Shown here: piece after piece, positions 34,302 to 42,194 of the stretch
Numbering within the stretch: position 1 is the stretch's first letter
How the letters are laid out: every line of letters starts with the position of its first letter
NCBI GenBank assembly: GCA_017610175.1
Contig: JAFCCO010000007.1
Location: 1 to 56,303, forward strand
Direction of reading: 5' to 3'
Origin: Candidatus Iainarchaeum sp.
Lineage (GTDB): Archaea; Iainarchaeota; Iainarchaeia; Iainarchaeales; GCA-2688035
DNA length: 56,303 nucleotides
Notes under the pieces: generated by a model
Database searches by the model: none
Seen by the model: the letters and a program-made list of their open reading frames with translations, nothing else
Told to the model about the DNA's origin: nothing
Translations under genes and position numbers: made by a program

Positions 34302-34838
34302 GTGAAAGCAAAGGGGGGAACAGTCTGGTTTTCGGGCCTGCACTGCGCAGGAAAAACAACTATATCCAACAAGCTTGTGAAGAGGCTTCGGGAGAATGGA
34401 GTGCAGGTTGTAGTGCTTGAGGGGGATATTGTGCGAAAGGCAATTTCATCAGATTTGGATTACACAATAGAGGACCGGAACAAGCACATCAAGAGGGTTG
34501 CCGACATTTGCGAACTAATTTCAAAGAATGGTGTGCTAAACATTGCATGCGTCGCATCGCCCTCAAAAGAAATCGGGGAATACGCAAGGAAAAATATTCC
34601 CGAATTTATTGAGGTTTTTGTCGACTGCCCGCTGGAAGTTTGTGAAAAAAGGGGCGTTAAGGGGCACTACAAAAAAGCAAGGGCCGGGGTGGATGGCTTT
34701 GACAAATTCCTCGGAATAAGCATACCGTATGAAATTCCTAAAAACCCGGATCTTGTTCTCAAAACAAACAATGAAAGCGAGGAAAAGTCCGTTGAAAGGC
34801 TGTTTAGCAAACTCGTTGAAGAGAAATGGCTTTGCTGA
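34302..34838 (+). CDS. APS kinase (CysC)-like P-loop kinase
   Basis: GTVWFSGLHCAGKTTISNKL is the P-loop; CysC proteins normally read GLSGAGKST. EGDIVRKAIS, DRNKHIKRVADICELISKNG and FVDCPLEVCEKRGVKGHYKKA match further CysC blocks (LDGDxxR, RxxNxRR, VxxPLxVCExRDxKGLYxxA). 178 residues, normal. CysC phosphorylates adenylylsulphate to PAPS for sulphation; no ATP sulphurylase or sulphotransferase is seen in the window, so another small substrate is possible. The GTG start follows GGGGA by six bases. Confidence 0.8.
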   Translation: MKAKGGTVWFSGLHCAGKTTISNKLVKRLRENGVQVVVLEGDIVRKAISSDLDYTIEDRNKHIKRVADICELISKNGVLNIACVASPSKEIGEYARKNIPEFIEVFVDCPLEVCEKRGVKGHYKKARAGVDGFDKFLGISIPYEIPKNPDLVLKTNNESEEKSVERLFSKLVEEKWLC

Positions 34839-34859
34839 CTGAAATCCGGATTTTCTAGC

Positions 34860-34885
34860 ATTGTACCAATTTGCTTAATAAAAGA
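34860..34885 (+). promoter_or_regulatory. Promoter of radical SAM gene with perfect operator ATTGTACCAAT
   Basis: ATTGTACCAAT (34860-34870) is a perfect ATTG-TAC-CAAT palindrome arm pair. CTTAATAAAAG (34874-34884) starts at the same spacing as the TATA boxes at 20974 and 10748. The ATG at 34938 follows TGGTGA (34925-34930). Confidence 0.6.
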
Positions 34886-34937
34886 AACGCATTTCAAATA
34901 CTTACACAGAAATGAAACGATTTTTGGTGAATTGCAG

Positions 34938-36356
34938 ATGAATATTGCCTTTTTGAATCCTCCCTTCAGGGGAACTTACAACCGGGAAGTAAGATTTCAG
35001 GCAGTGTCGCCCCAAAAAGCACTGCACCCCCCAATAATGCTTGGCTATGCAACGGCAGTCTGCAGGGATGCGGGTCACAGGGTTGACTTGATTGATTCCC
35101 CCGCGCTCGAAATAGGCGCAGAGGAAACAATGGCAAGGATTGTGAAATTCAAGCCAAAGTATGTTGTAATGCTTACTTCAACGGCATCGGTTATAAGTGA
35201 CGGAAAACTTGCAAAGGAGATTGCAAAGAAGACAGGCGCAAAGACAATCGCCGTCGGAAACCATGCCACAGCCGTTCCGGACGACACTTTGGAGAAGGGC
35301 TTTGACTTCATTGCAAGAGGGGAATATGACTTAACAATCAACAAGATGGCGAATGCAAAAAATGCTGAAAAGGTTGAGGGAATTTCATTCAAAAAAGGCA
35401 AGAAGTTTATACATAATACACATCCGCCACTCATAAAAAACCTCGACGATTTGCCATTCCCTGCAATTGAATTTTTACCTAACGACCAGTACTACTCTGC
35501 ACTTTACAAAAACCCGTTCACTTTTGTGTTGGCGGGAAGAGGCTGCCCACACCAATGCATTTACTGCGCAGGCCCGCAGCTTATGTCCGGCAGAGGTTAC
35601 AGGTTCAGGAGCCCGGAAAACATTGTGAAAGAGCTTAAGCATCTTAAGGAAAAATACGAATTCAAAAGCGTGCTATTCAACGACGATACAATGAACGTTA
35701 ACAAAAAGCACATTCTTGAACTCTGCGACTTAATGGTTAAGGAAAAGGTAAACCTGCCTTGGGCAGCTTACAGCCGTGTTGACTCTGTTGACGAGGAAAT
35801 TGCAAGAGCAATGAAAAGGGCAGGATGTTTCCTTGTGAAGATTGGATACGAGTCGGGCTGTGACGAATTACTCAAGTCAATGAAGAAAGGAGCTAGGGCA
35901 ACAACCGCACAAGCAAGGAAAGCAACCAAGTTCTTCAATGACGCGGAAATCCAGATTCACGGAACCTTTGTGTTCGGAATGCCTGGGGAAACAGTTGAAA
36001 CAATCAAAAAAACAATTAACTTTGCAAAAGAACTTGACCTTGACTTTGTCCAGTTCAGCATTGCACAGCCATATCCTGGCACGGAATTTTACAATTACTT
36101 GAAAAGCAAGGGCTACATGCACTTTGAAAACTGGGAAGACTACCTTGATGACTGCGGCTGCATAAAACCAATCTTCGAATACCCCAATCTCAGCATGGAT
36201 GAGATGAAGCACTGGATTAGACAGGCTTACAAGGAATACTACCTAAGGCCACACTATGTCCTCAAGGCAATAAAGCAGCGCCTCACAAACTGGAACCTTC
36301 TCAAGACAAGCCTGAGAAGCGGTTGGAGCCTGCTGCAGTACATAAAAGAAGATTAA
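34938..36356 (+). CDS. B12-binding-domain radical SAM protein
   Basis: 472 residues. The N-terminal B12-binding-like domain opens MNIAFLNPPFRG, with GHRVDLIDSPALE and ARGEYDLTINKM; the radical SAM core has AGRGCPHQCIYCAGPQ with CxxxCxxC; VKIGYESGCDELLKSM and FVFGMPGETVETIKKT follow. The C-terminus YLRPHYVLKAIKQR matches the paralogue at 12540. Function within the glycan cluster is unknown; methylation or C-C/C-H chemistry on a lipid or sugar is inferred from the family. The TTG at 34932 lies too close to the ribosome site TGGTGA, so ATG 34938 is preferred. Confidence 0.88.
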   Translation: MNIAFLNPPFRGTYNREVRFQAVSPQKALHPPIMLGYATAVCRDAGHRVDLIDSPALEIGAEETMARIVKFKPKYVVMLTSTASVISDGKLAKEIAKKTGAKTIAVGNHATAVPDDTLEKGFDFIARGEYDLTINKMANAKNAEKVEGISFKKGKKFIHNTHPPLIKNLDDLPFPAIEFLPNDQYYSALYKNPFTFVLAGRGCPHQCIYCAGPQLMSGRGYRFRSPENIVKELKHLKEKYEFKSVLFNDDTMNVNKKHILELCDLMVKEKVNLPWAAYSRVDSVDEEIARAMKRAGCFLVKIGYESGCDELLKSMKKGARATTAQARKATKFFNDAEIQIHGTFVFGMPGETVETIKKTINFAKELDLDFVQFSIAQPYPGTEFYNYLKSKGYMHFENWEDYLDDCGCIKPIFEYPNLSMDEMKHWIRQAYKEYYLRPHYVLKAIKQRLTNWNLLKTSLRSGWSLLQYIKED

Positions 36357-36377
36357 GGTGATTAAAGGATTAAACAG

Positions 36378-36518
36378 TTGGTTCACGGCATAACTGGTGG
36401 CCGGAAATATCGAAACGGCAAAATTGAAGATTTTGCATCAAATTATTCAGGTAAACAAATACTTGAGCGTGGTTTAGAAATTAAAAATAAATTCGAAGGC
36501 AAGAGTGTTAAAATATGA
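36378..36518 (+). pseudogene. 5' remnant of a methyltransferase gene
   Basis: The frame reads GGRKYRNGKIEDFAS and KQILERGLEIKNK before stopping at TGA 36516-36518. It matches the start of the intact methyltransferase at 38181 (GGWKYRNGKIDNFAS, KRILEIGSG). Over about 46 bases (GGTGGC..GGAAATATCGAAA) nearly nine in ten positions agree by eye. The similarity fades just where the AdoMet motif should appear. The AT-rich radical SAM gene overlaps its stop (ATGA). It looks like the left half of a recombination event. Confidence 0.7.
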
Positions 36519-38280
36519 AAATTGCTTTAATTTCTACTAATGAACGTTTAATTGAACATGGATTTAGAACTATTTCTTCCATTTTACGTAATAATGGTTT
36601 TGAAACTATTATGGTTTTTATGCCAACAGGAAATAGATATTCTCTTTCTTTTTATTCCAAAGATAATTTAGAAGAATTGTTTAAGTTAGTTAAAGACTAT
36701 GACATGGTATGTTTATCTTGTATGAGTGGAACTTTTGAAAGGACCATTCAAGTTATCGACTTTCTAAAAACTAAAATGAATGCTTTTTTTGTTATAGGGG
36801 GGATTCATGCCACTTTAATGCCAGAAAATTGTATTAAACAAGTTGATGCAGTGGGGATTGGCGAATGTGAAGATGCGATAGTTGAGTTATGTAAACGAAT
36901 TGAAGGCAAACGTAGTTTTTATAAAACTAAAAATTTTTGGTTTAATAAAAAAGGCAAGATCATTAAAAACGATATTAGGCCATTGGTAAATAATCTTGAT
37001 TTATTACCTTTTCCAGATTATGAACTTGAACATCAGTTTATTTTAGATAAAAACAAGTTTGTTTGCGCAACTAATTTCTTTAAGGAGAATTTTTGGAAGC
37101 TTTATAATGGGCGAATTTTAATTCTTTCAGCCAGAGGATGTCCTTATAGTTGTACTTATTGTAGTAATAACTATTTGAATAAAATTTACAAAGGAAAGAG
37201 TTGTTCTGTTAGAAAAAAAAGTGTTGACGGCACTATTGCAGAATTAAAGTATTTAGTTAATAAGTTTCCTGAGACCGTTGAGGTTTTGATTGATGACGAT
37301 GTATTTCTTGTAAGAGATATTAAAGAAATAAAAGACTTTGCTAAAAAATATAAAAAAGAAATTGGCCTGCCTTTCAAATGCAATTGCACCCCCGTTGCAG
37401 TTTCAGAAAAAAAGATTGCTACATTAGTTGATGCAGGATTATCTAATTTAATTGTAGGGGTTCAATCTGGAAGTGAACGAGTAAATTTTGAAGTTTACAA
37501 ACGCTTTTTTTCAAAGAAATGCTTAGTCAATGCAATGAATATTTTAGCAAAGTTTCCAAAGTTACATGCTCATTTTGATGTAATTGTTTCCAATCCTTTT
37601 GAAACGCCAGAAGAATTGAAAGAAACTATTAACTTTTTTTATGGATTGAACTTTTCTTTTTCTTTATCTGTTTTTAATTTGATTTATTTTCCAAAAACTG
37701 AGTTAAGACAGAGAGTTATTGAAAAATTTGGCAAGGATTTTGAGAATAGAATTAATATTGAGTATTTTGATGATTTTTCTCATATTAAATATGATTTAGG
37801 TGACAAGTATCTAAATACCATTTTACGCTGTATGTCTGGAAAAGCCAACAAAAAGAAGATGGGTTGGTTACCTCGTTTTGTTATAAAGCCTTTAATTAGA
37901 TTGTACGATTCTCCGATTAAGTGGATTGGGTGGATTTATTTATATTCAACAATTTTGTTTAAGACTTTTATAAAACAAAGTTATTTTTATTTTATGCCAT
38001 TGTTTCCTCAACGCGTAAAGTCTTTAATTATTAATTTAGTTGTATCTAATAAAAAAACAAGAAAAATAAAAAAAGATGTGGTTGAAAAATGAACCTTAGG
38101 TTTAAATGTATTTTTATTGATTATTTAAGTTTTGCAACAGAGTTACTTATTGAGTGAACACTTTGTAGGTTTGGTTTAATATGTATATAACACAAAAGTT
38201 AATGCATTTAATTTCAGGTGGCTGGAAATATCGAAATGGCAAGATTGACAATTTTGCATCTACCTGCCACACAAAAAGAA
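36440..38280. other. AT-rich segment, probably horizontally acquired
   Basis: From about 36440 to 38280 the base use changes sharply. Codons end mostly in A or T (AAT, TTA, GAT, ATT), T-runs and A-runs are common, and the CTT/AAG/GCA-rich style of the neighbours disappears, returning inside the methyltransferase near 38285. The segment holds one radical SAM gene and the start of the methyltransferase. No transposase or terminal repeat is seen. The duplicated methyltransferase 5' ends at both edges suggest homologous recombination. The gap 38093-38180 holds only AT-rich leader with a TTTAAATG box. Confidence 0.65.
36515..38092 (+). CDS. B12-binding-domain radical SAM protein, AT-rich and probably foreign
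   Basis: 525 residues. KIALISTNERLIEHGFRTISS is a B12-binding-type start, VIGGIHATLMPENC the expected later part, and LSARGCPYSCTYCSNNYLNK the CxxxCxxC cluster motif; IVGVQSGSERVNFEVYKRF and VSNPFETPEELKET belong to the core. The C-terminal 100 residues are basic and aromatic (WIGWIYLYSTILFKTF), perhaps a membrane-contact region. Base use is far more AT-rich than in the flanking genes. It is only distantly like the other two B12-type radical SAM proteins. It lies between two methyltransferase 5' copies. Confidence 0.87.
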   Translation: MKIALISTNERLIEHGFRTISSILRNNGFETIMVFMPTGNRYSLSFYSKDNLEELFKLVKDYDMVCLSCMSGTFERTIQVIDFLKTKMNAFFVIGGIHATLMPENCIKQVDAVGIGECEDAIVELCKRIEGKRSFYKTKNFWFNKKGKIIKNDIRPLVNNLDLLPFPDYELEHQFILDKNKFVCATNFFKENFWKLYNGRILILSARGCPYSCTYCSNNYLNKIYKGKSCSVRKKSVDGTIAELKYLVNKFPETVEVLIDDDVFLVRDIKEIKDFAKKYKKEIGLPFKCNCTPVAVSEKKIATLVDAGLSNLIVGVQSGSERVNFEVYKRFFSKKCLVNAMNILAKFPKLHAHFDVIVSNPFETPEELKETINFFYGLNFSFSLSVFNLIYFPKTELRQRVIEKFGKDFENRINIEYFDDFSHIKYDLGDKYLNTILRCMSGKANKKKMGWLPRFVIKPLIRLYDSPIKWIGWIYLYSTILFKTFIKQSYFYFMPLFPQRVKSLIINLVVSNKKTRKIKKDVVEK

Positions 38281-38684
38281 TTTTGGAAATTGGGTCAGGA
38301 ACCACATCCTGCAAGCAGTTCTTTGACGAGTCAAACGAGTTTGTCTGCTCCGACTACGAAGGCCGGCATGGACACATGAAACTTGATGCGGCAAGCTTCA
38401 AAGTTAAAGAAAAATTTGATGTTATTTTGTTAATGTCTGTGCTGGAGCATGTGCCAGACTTCTGGAAAGTGGTTCCAAACTGTTTTAATGCTTTAAACAA
38501 CGGTGGAATGCTGTTTATTTTCTCCCCAATGTTTTACCCGCTTCATAATGAACCGGAAGACTTTTGGAGAATAACTGTGCATGGGTTCAAACATCTTCTT
38601 AAAGACTTCAAAAGCACAGAGTTTGACTATAAAGGATTTCACAAAAAGATTCCATTTTTCTACTGCGTTAAGGCAACAAAATAA
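38181..38684 (+). CDS. SAM-dependent methyltransferase (type 11), probable chimera
   Basis: A short class I methyltransferase of 167 residues: RILEIGSGTTSC is motif I, FVCSDYEG the strand-2 acidic end, FDVILLMSVLEHVPDFWKV motif III, and NNGGMLFIFSPMFYPLHNEPEDFWR the post-core, typical of glycan-cluster methyltransferases. The first 30 or so codons are AT-rich like the radical SAM gene before it, while the rest has the GC-richer style of the region, as if a foreign 5' end were joined to a native 3' part. The remnant at 36378 would be the displaced native start. The full fold seems intact. Confidence 0.85.
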   Translation: MYITQKLMHLISGGWKYRNGKIDNFASTCHTKRILEIGSGTTSCKQFFDESNEFVCSDYEGRHGHMKLDAASFKVKEKFDVILLMSVLEHVPDFWKVVPNCFNALNNGGMLFIFSPMFYPLHNEPEDFWRITVHGFKHLLKDFKSTEFDYKGFHKKIPFFYCVKATK

Positions 38685-38725
38685 ACCAGGAATTGTTACC
38701 GTTCAAAATAATTCTATGTCGCAAG

Positions 38726-39916
38726 TTAGCTGAGGCTTCGATATATCTTTAGTGTTTTTTTTACAGCATAGTGCCAAGAAAAGTTTTGTTCACACCTGGT
38801 TCTTGCATTCTGCCCTATTTTTTTCAGCTTAGCCGGACTCTTAAAGATAAAATCTATTTTTTCAGCAAGCTCTATTGGGGACTTTTGTTTTACAAGAAAT
38901 CCGTTAAATCCGTTTTTTACCACGTCAACTAAACCGCCAACTTGTGAGACAATTACCGGTTTTGCACAAGCCGTTGCTTCAATGGCAAAAATGCCAAGGG
39001 TTTCAGTTTCTCCTTTTGAATCAACTATGGATGGAATAACAACAACGTCCGCTTCATTAAGCCAAAGCGGAACATCTGCATTTGGAATTCTTTCAACAAA
39101 AGTTATTTTCTTCTCAAGGCCACGCTCCTTCACAAGCTGCTTAAGCTTTTCCTCCTCCGGACCATAACCTGCAATTACACAAACAGCGTCCCTTGTCTTA
39201 ACATGCTTCATTGCCTCAATCAGATAAGGAAAGCCCTTCTTCTCAACAAACCGTCCGGCGGAAAAAAGCATTTTTTGTTTTGAGGAAATTCCCAACTTTC
39301 TCCTAATCCCAGGCTTTGGCGTTTGCTTGAATAGGTTGAGGTCAATACTTGGCGCAACAATCCCAAACGCATTCATGTTTGCAATTGCCTGTGCCTTCTT
39401 CATTGTGTAAGATGAGTTGAACGCAACGTAATCGCAATTCTCCAAAACAAATTTATTAAGGGCCTTTGTAACAAAATTTGAGTGGACCATCCGGTGAATC
39501 CACAGCACAACAGGTTTGCCTGTCAGCTTTTTTATCGCAACAGCAACAAGCCCACTTGGAATCCACTGTGCATGAAGAATGTCTTTCCCGCGGGTGTTTA
39601 AAATTGCCTTTGCAAAGAAGGAAAGCATGAAGAAAGGAAACTGAAGCCTTGCGACCCAGCTGTTCGCAAGATTGAAAGCGACGCCACCGTGGTAAGCGAT
39701 TCTCTGCAGGCTCTTTGGAAAAAAGTACTGGAACCTGTGAATCCTTATGTTGTCAATTACCTCAAACCCAAGGCTGTTGTCCCGGTCATGCGGAACAACA
39801 ACATCAATGGAAACGTTTTTTTCCGAAAGAAGTTGCATATATTTGTGATTAAAACTGTCATCTCCCTTGAAGCGGAGGAATGAAGTTACCAATTGAAGCA
39901 CCCTTATTTCAGGCAT
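38726..39916 (-). CDS. Glycosyltransferase family 4
   Basis: 396-residue GT-B enzyme. IRVLQLVTSFLRFKGDDSFN starts the acceptor domain; WIPSGLVAVAIKKLTGKPVVLWIHRM, LFSAGRFVEKKGFPYLIEAM and ETLGIFAIEATACAKPVIVSQVGG (E-x7-E) are the expected blocks, and a C-terminal TRCEQNFSWHYAV ends it as in many GT4 proteins. It has its own promoter with a perfect operator copy and little or no leader. It is the last gene of the long minus-strand run. Confidence 0.92.
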   Translation of the reverse strand: MPEIRVLQLVTSFLRFKGDDSFNHKYMQLLSEKNVSIDVVVPHDRDNSLGFEVIDNIRIHRFQYFFPKSLQRIAYHGGVAFNLANSWVARLQFPFFMLSFFAKAILNTRGKDILHAQWIPSGLVAVAIKKLTGKPVVLWIHRMVHSNFVTKALNKFVLENCDYVAFNSSYTMKKAQAIANMNAFGIVAPSIDLNLFKQTPKPGIRRKLGISSKQKMLFSAGRFVEKKGFPYLIEAMKHVKTRDAVCVIAGYGPEEEKLKQLVKERGLEKKITFVERIPNADVPLWLNEADVVVIPSIVDSKGETETLGIFAIEATACAKPVIVSQVGGLVDVVKNGFNGFLVKQKSPIELAEKIDFIFKSPAKLKKIGQNARTRCEQNFSWHYAVKKTLKIYRSLS

Positions 39917-39939
39917 AAGATTAAATGAAAACGGTTCAT

Positions 39940-39985
39940 ATTTTAAATTTTTGCGGAATTATGGTTTCAACTATTGTACCAATAG
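39940..39985 (-). promoter_or_regulatory. GT4 promoter with perfect 15-bp palindrome CTATTGTACCAATAG
   Basis: CTATTGTACCAATAG (39971-39985) is a perfect inverted repeat around a three-base centre, the best copy of the recurrent operator. On the minus strand, ATTTAAAATATG starts at 39948, 30 bases from the centre A39978. This places transcription start almost at the ATG (39916). Confidence 0.6.
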
Positions 39986-40002
39986 AATATTAAATAAGTT
40001 TT

Positions 40003-41436
40003 TTACAGGAAGGCGTTGGCTGCAAGAGTTAAATCTTCTTTCTTGAACTCACCCAAAACGAAAAGAAGCAATGCAAACAAGCCAAAAAGCAAAATTACCT
40101 TCACAACCAGCAGCAGCCCCGCAACAGGGTAGGCTAGCGAAGCAACTGCAACAAGAATTGCAGCAATCGATATTCTTACAATTGCTTTGAAAGGAAAAAT
40201 TGGAAAATGCGTAAAAACCCATCCTCCAGCAAGAATTGACGCAACGAACATCGAAATAAGAGTCGCATACGCAGCGCCCAGCAGGGAAAAGGCAGGAATT
40301 AGATAAAACAGCAAACCCACATCAAGCACAAGTGCCAAGAACCCTATTAGCGCAGCAAGATGCGGCTTACCCTTCGCAGCTAAGGCTGTAGCCGAAATCA
40401 AAAACATTGTGAAGAAAACAAAACCCACCGAAAGAAAGCTTAGGGCTGTGGATCCGGGCAGGTATGCCTCACCGTAAAAAAGGGTGATTAACGATGGGGC
40501 TGTGGAAAAAATAATCGCCGCAATCGGTGCAACAAGCATAAATGAATATCGGTAAGCATTTCGCAGGTAAAACAGAGTTTTGTCACGTTGTTTACCATAA
40601 ACGGCAGCACTCATTAAAGGCAGCAGGACAACTGAGAAAACCCCTGCGAGATCAAAGGGTATTCTTGAAATTGTCTGGGCCGCAACGTAATGTCCTACAA
40701 AAAGATTCGCGCTGCCAACAGGACTCAAGGCCTTAAGCAGAAATAAGTCAGTTACCATAAAAGCATTCAGAACTACCGCAAATACAGTTAAGGGCACTGC
40801 AAAAAGAACAAAAGCCCGCATTGGAAATTTGCCCCCTTTGCCAACACCAAGCAGGGGAAAAGCAAAAAGTAAATAAACAAACAAAGCTATGGAAAGTCCC
40901 GCAATCGCCCCAAAAAGGGAGGCACCCAATAGCACAAGGGCAATTGGAAAAATCATCCTGCAAACCCTGTAAAAAATTGAGTGCAGTGCTTGCTCTTTAA
41001 AGCGCTTCATTCCATTCAGGTAACCAAAGAAGACACTAACAATCGGCTGAAACAACGGGACAAATGCGGCCATCTGAATGTAGGGTATAAGGGACGAGTC
41101 ATTCAAAGCAAGTGCAATTGTGGGAGCCAATAAAAAAACTGCAAGAAACAAAAACAGTGAGAGTACAAAAGCAAACTTTAAGACCTGCCTTTTTATTGTG
41201 CCAGCAGTCGCATTTGACTCTGAAACAAACTTTGAAACCGACTGTTGCAAACCCGTTGTAAAAACCATGCCCAGAAGAAAGAGCATTGAAACCATTAATC
41301 CAAAAACACCAAATTGTTGGGGAGTGAGAAGAAATCGGCCGAGTACAATGTAAAGCGCATATCCTGTGACAAAAAGCATCACACGGTTCAGAAAAAGCCA
41401 AACCACCCCCCTTTCAACACTAGCCAATGCAGTCAC
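40003..41436 (-). CDS. Oligosaccharide flippase (MOP superfamily, polysaccharide biosynthesis)
   Basis: 477 residues and about 14 hydrophobic segments. LYIVLGRFLLTPQQFGVFGL is the conserved first-helix loop (GRxLxPxxFGxxGL), and ATALAAKGKPHLAAL the second-half counterpart with a Lys-Gly turn. The GTG at 41436 overlaps the TGA of the methyltransferase (GTGA) and follows AAGGAAG; an upstream extension of 28 residues within the methyltransferase gene is rejected. It exports lipid-linked glycans; only weakly similar in sequence to the flippase at 29701, so the two may serve different glycans. Confidence 0.9.
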   Translation of the reverse strand: MTALASVERGVVWLFLNRVMLFVTGYALYIVLGRFLLTPQQFGVFGLMVSMLFLLGMVFTTGLQQSVSKFVSESNATAGTIKRQVLKFAFVLSLFLFLAVFLLAPTIALALNDSSLIPYIQMAAFVPLFQPIVSVFFGYLNGMKRFKEQALHSIFYRVCRMIFPIALVLLGASLFGAIAGLSIALFVYLLFAFPLLGVGKGGKFPMRAFVLFAVPLTVFAVVLNAFMVTDLFLLKALSPVGSANLFVGHYVAAQTISRIPFDLAGVFSVVLLPLMSAAVYGKQRDKTLFYLRNAYRYSFMLVAPIAAIIFSTAPSLITLFYGEAYLPGSTALSFLSVGFVFFTMFLISATALAAKGKPHLAALIGFLALVLDVGLLFYLIPAFSLLGAAYATLISMFVASILAGGWVFTHFPIFPFKAIVRISIAAILVAVASLAYPVAGLLLVVKVILLFGLFALLLFVLGEFKKEDLTLAANAFL

Positions 41437-42194
41437 TTCCTTGCCCTGACACAGATCCTGTATCCAAAGAACTGCCCAAACCAGGGAATGTGAATTAGAA
41501 TTGCTTCGAGCAAATTCCACACAAGGAAATGGCTTCTTGCAAGGTAAGCCAGTTCTATTTTGAAACCATGCCTTTCAAGTGTCCCTGTGATCTCAGCCAT
41601 TGTCTTGAGCCCAAAGTGTGAAGGGTTTTGCTTGAGAATAAAGTTGTACTTTTTGAGCTTTTCAATCAGGTGAAGCGGGTTTGGGGTGTAAATTGAAACT
41701 GTTCCCCCCTTTTTCAGCACGCGGAATGCTTCAGCGCACATTTTTTCGTAATCCTCTTGACTAATGTGCTCAACAAGATCTGCACTAACCGCCTTGTCAA
41801 ATGAATTGTCCCTTACACCTGAAAGCTTTGAAACACTTTTTACCGCAAAGGAAAGGTTCTTCTGAGTGAATGCCTTTTTTGCAACATCAATAGCACGCTT
41901 TGAAAGGTCAACTCCAAGCACGTTGGCCCCAAAGGTTGAACAGAAATGTGAAATTGCCCCTGCAGCACAACCCAGATCAATTATGCTCTCTCCCCTCTTG
42001 GGCTGCACAAGCCGCTTTATGTGCCCCAGCCTCAACCTTGTCCAGGGATCGTTCCTGATGTATGCCCCAAGCATGTCATCAAAGAAGGGCTGTGAGTATT
42101 CAAACTCGCCTTCCTTAAATTTGCCCCGCCAGCCGACTTTATCTTCCGATTCCCTTATACAGAACGCCTCTTTCAGCAATTGATTGCCTGTCAA
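41433..42194 (-). CDS. Class I SAM-dependent methyltransferase
   Basis: IIDLGCAAGAISHFCSTFG is motif I, VLGVDLSKRAIDVAKKAF strand 2, FDKAVSADLVEHISQEDY the motif II/III region, VLKKGGTVSIYTPNP the post-core. 253 residues if the TTG at 42194 is used, which puts 56 bases inside the wecC gene; a second TTG at 42180 and an ATG well inside the protein are other options. The C-terminal hydrophobic stretch (LVWNLLEAILIHIPWFGQFF) may lie on the membrane. The substrate is unknown; it is embedded in the wecC/flippase unit. Confidence 0.85.
   Translation of the reverse strand: MTGNQLLKEAFCIRESEDKVGWRGKFKEGEFEYSQPFFDDMLGAYIRNDPWTRLRLGHIKRLVQPKRGESIIDLGCAAGAISHFCSTFGANVLGVDLSKRAIDVAKKAFTQKNLSFAVKSVSKLSGVRDNSFDKAVSADLVEHISQEDYEKMCAEAFRVLKKGGTVSIYTPNPLHLIEKLKKYNFILKQNPSHFGLKTMAEITGTLERHGFKIELAYLARSHFLVWNLLEAILIHIPWFGQFFGYRICVRARK

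Noticed and set aside
36440-38280. AT-rich segment as a transposon or integrated element
   Set aside because: No transposase, integrase, terminal inverted repeat or target duplication was seen; homologous recombination explains the duplicated methyltransferase start better.
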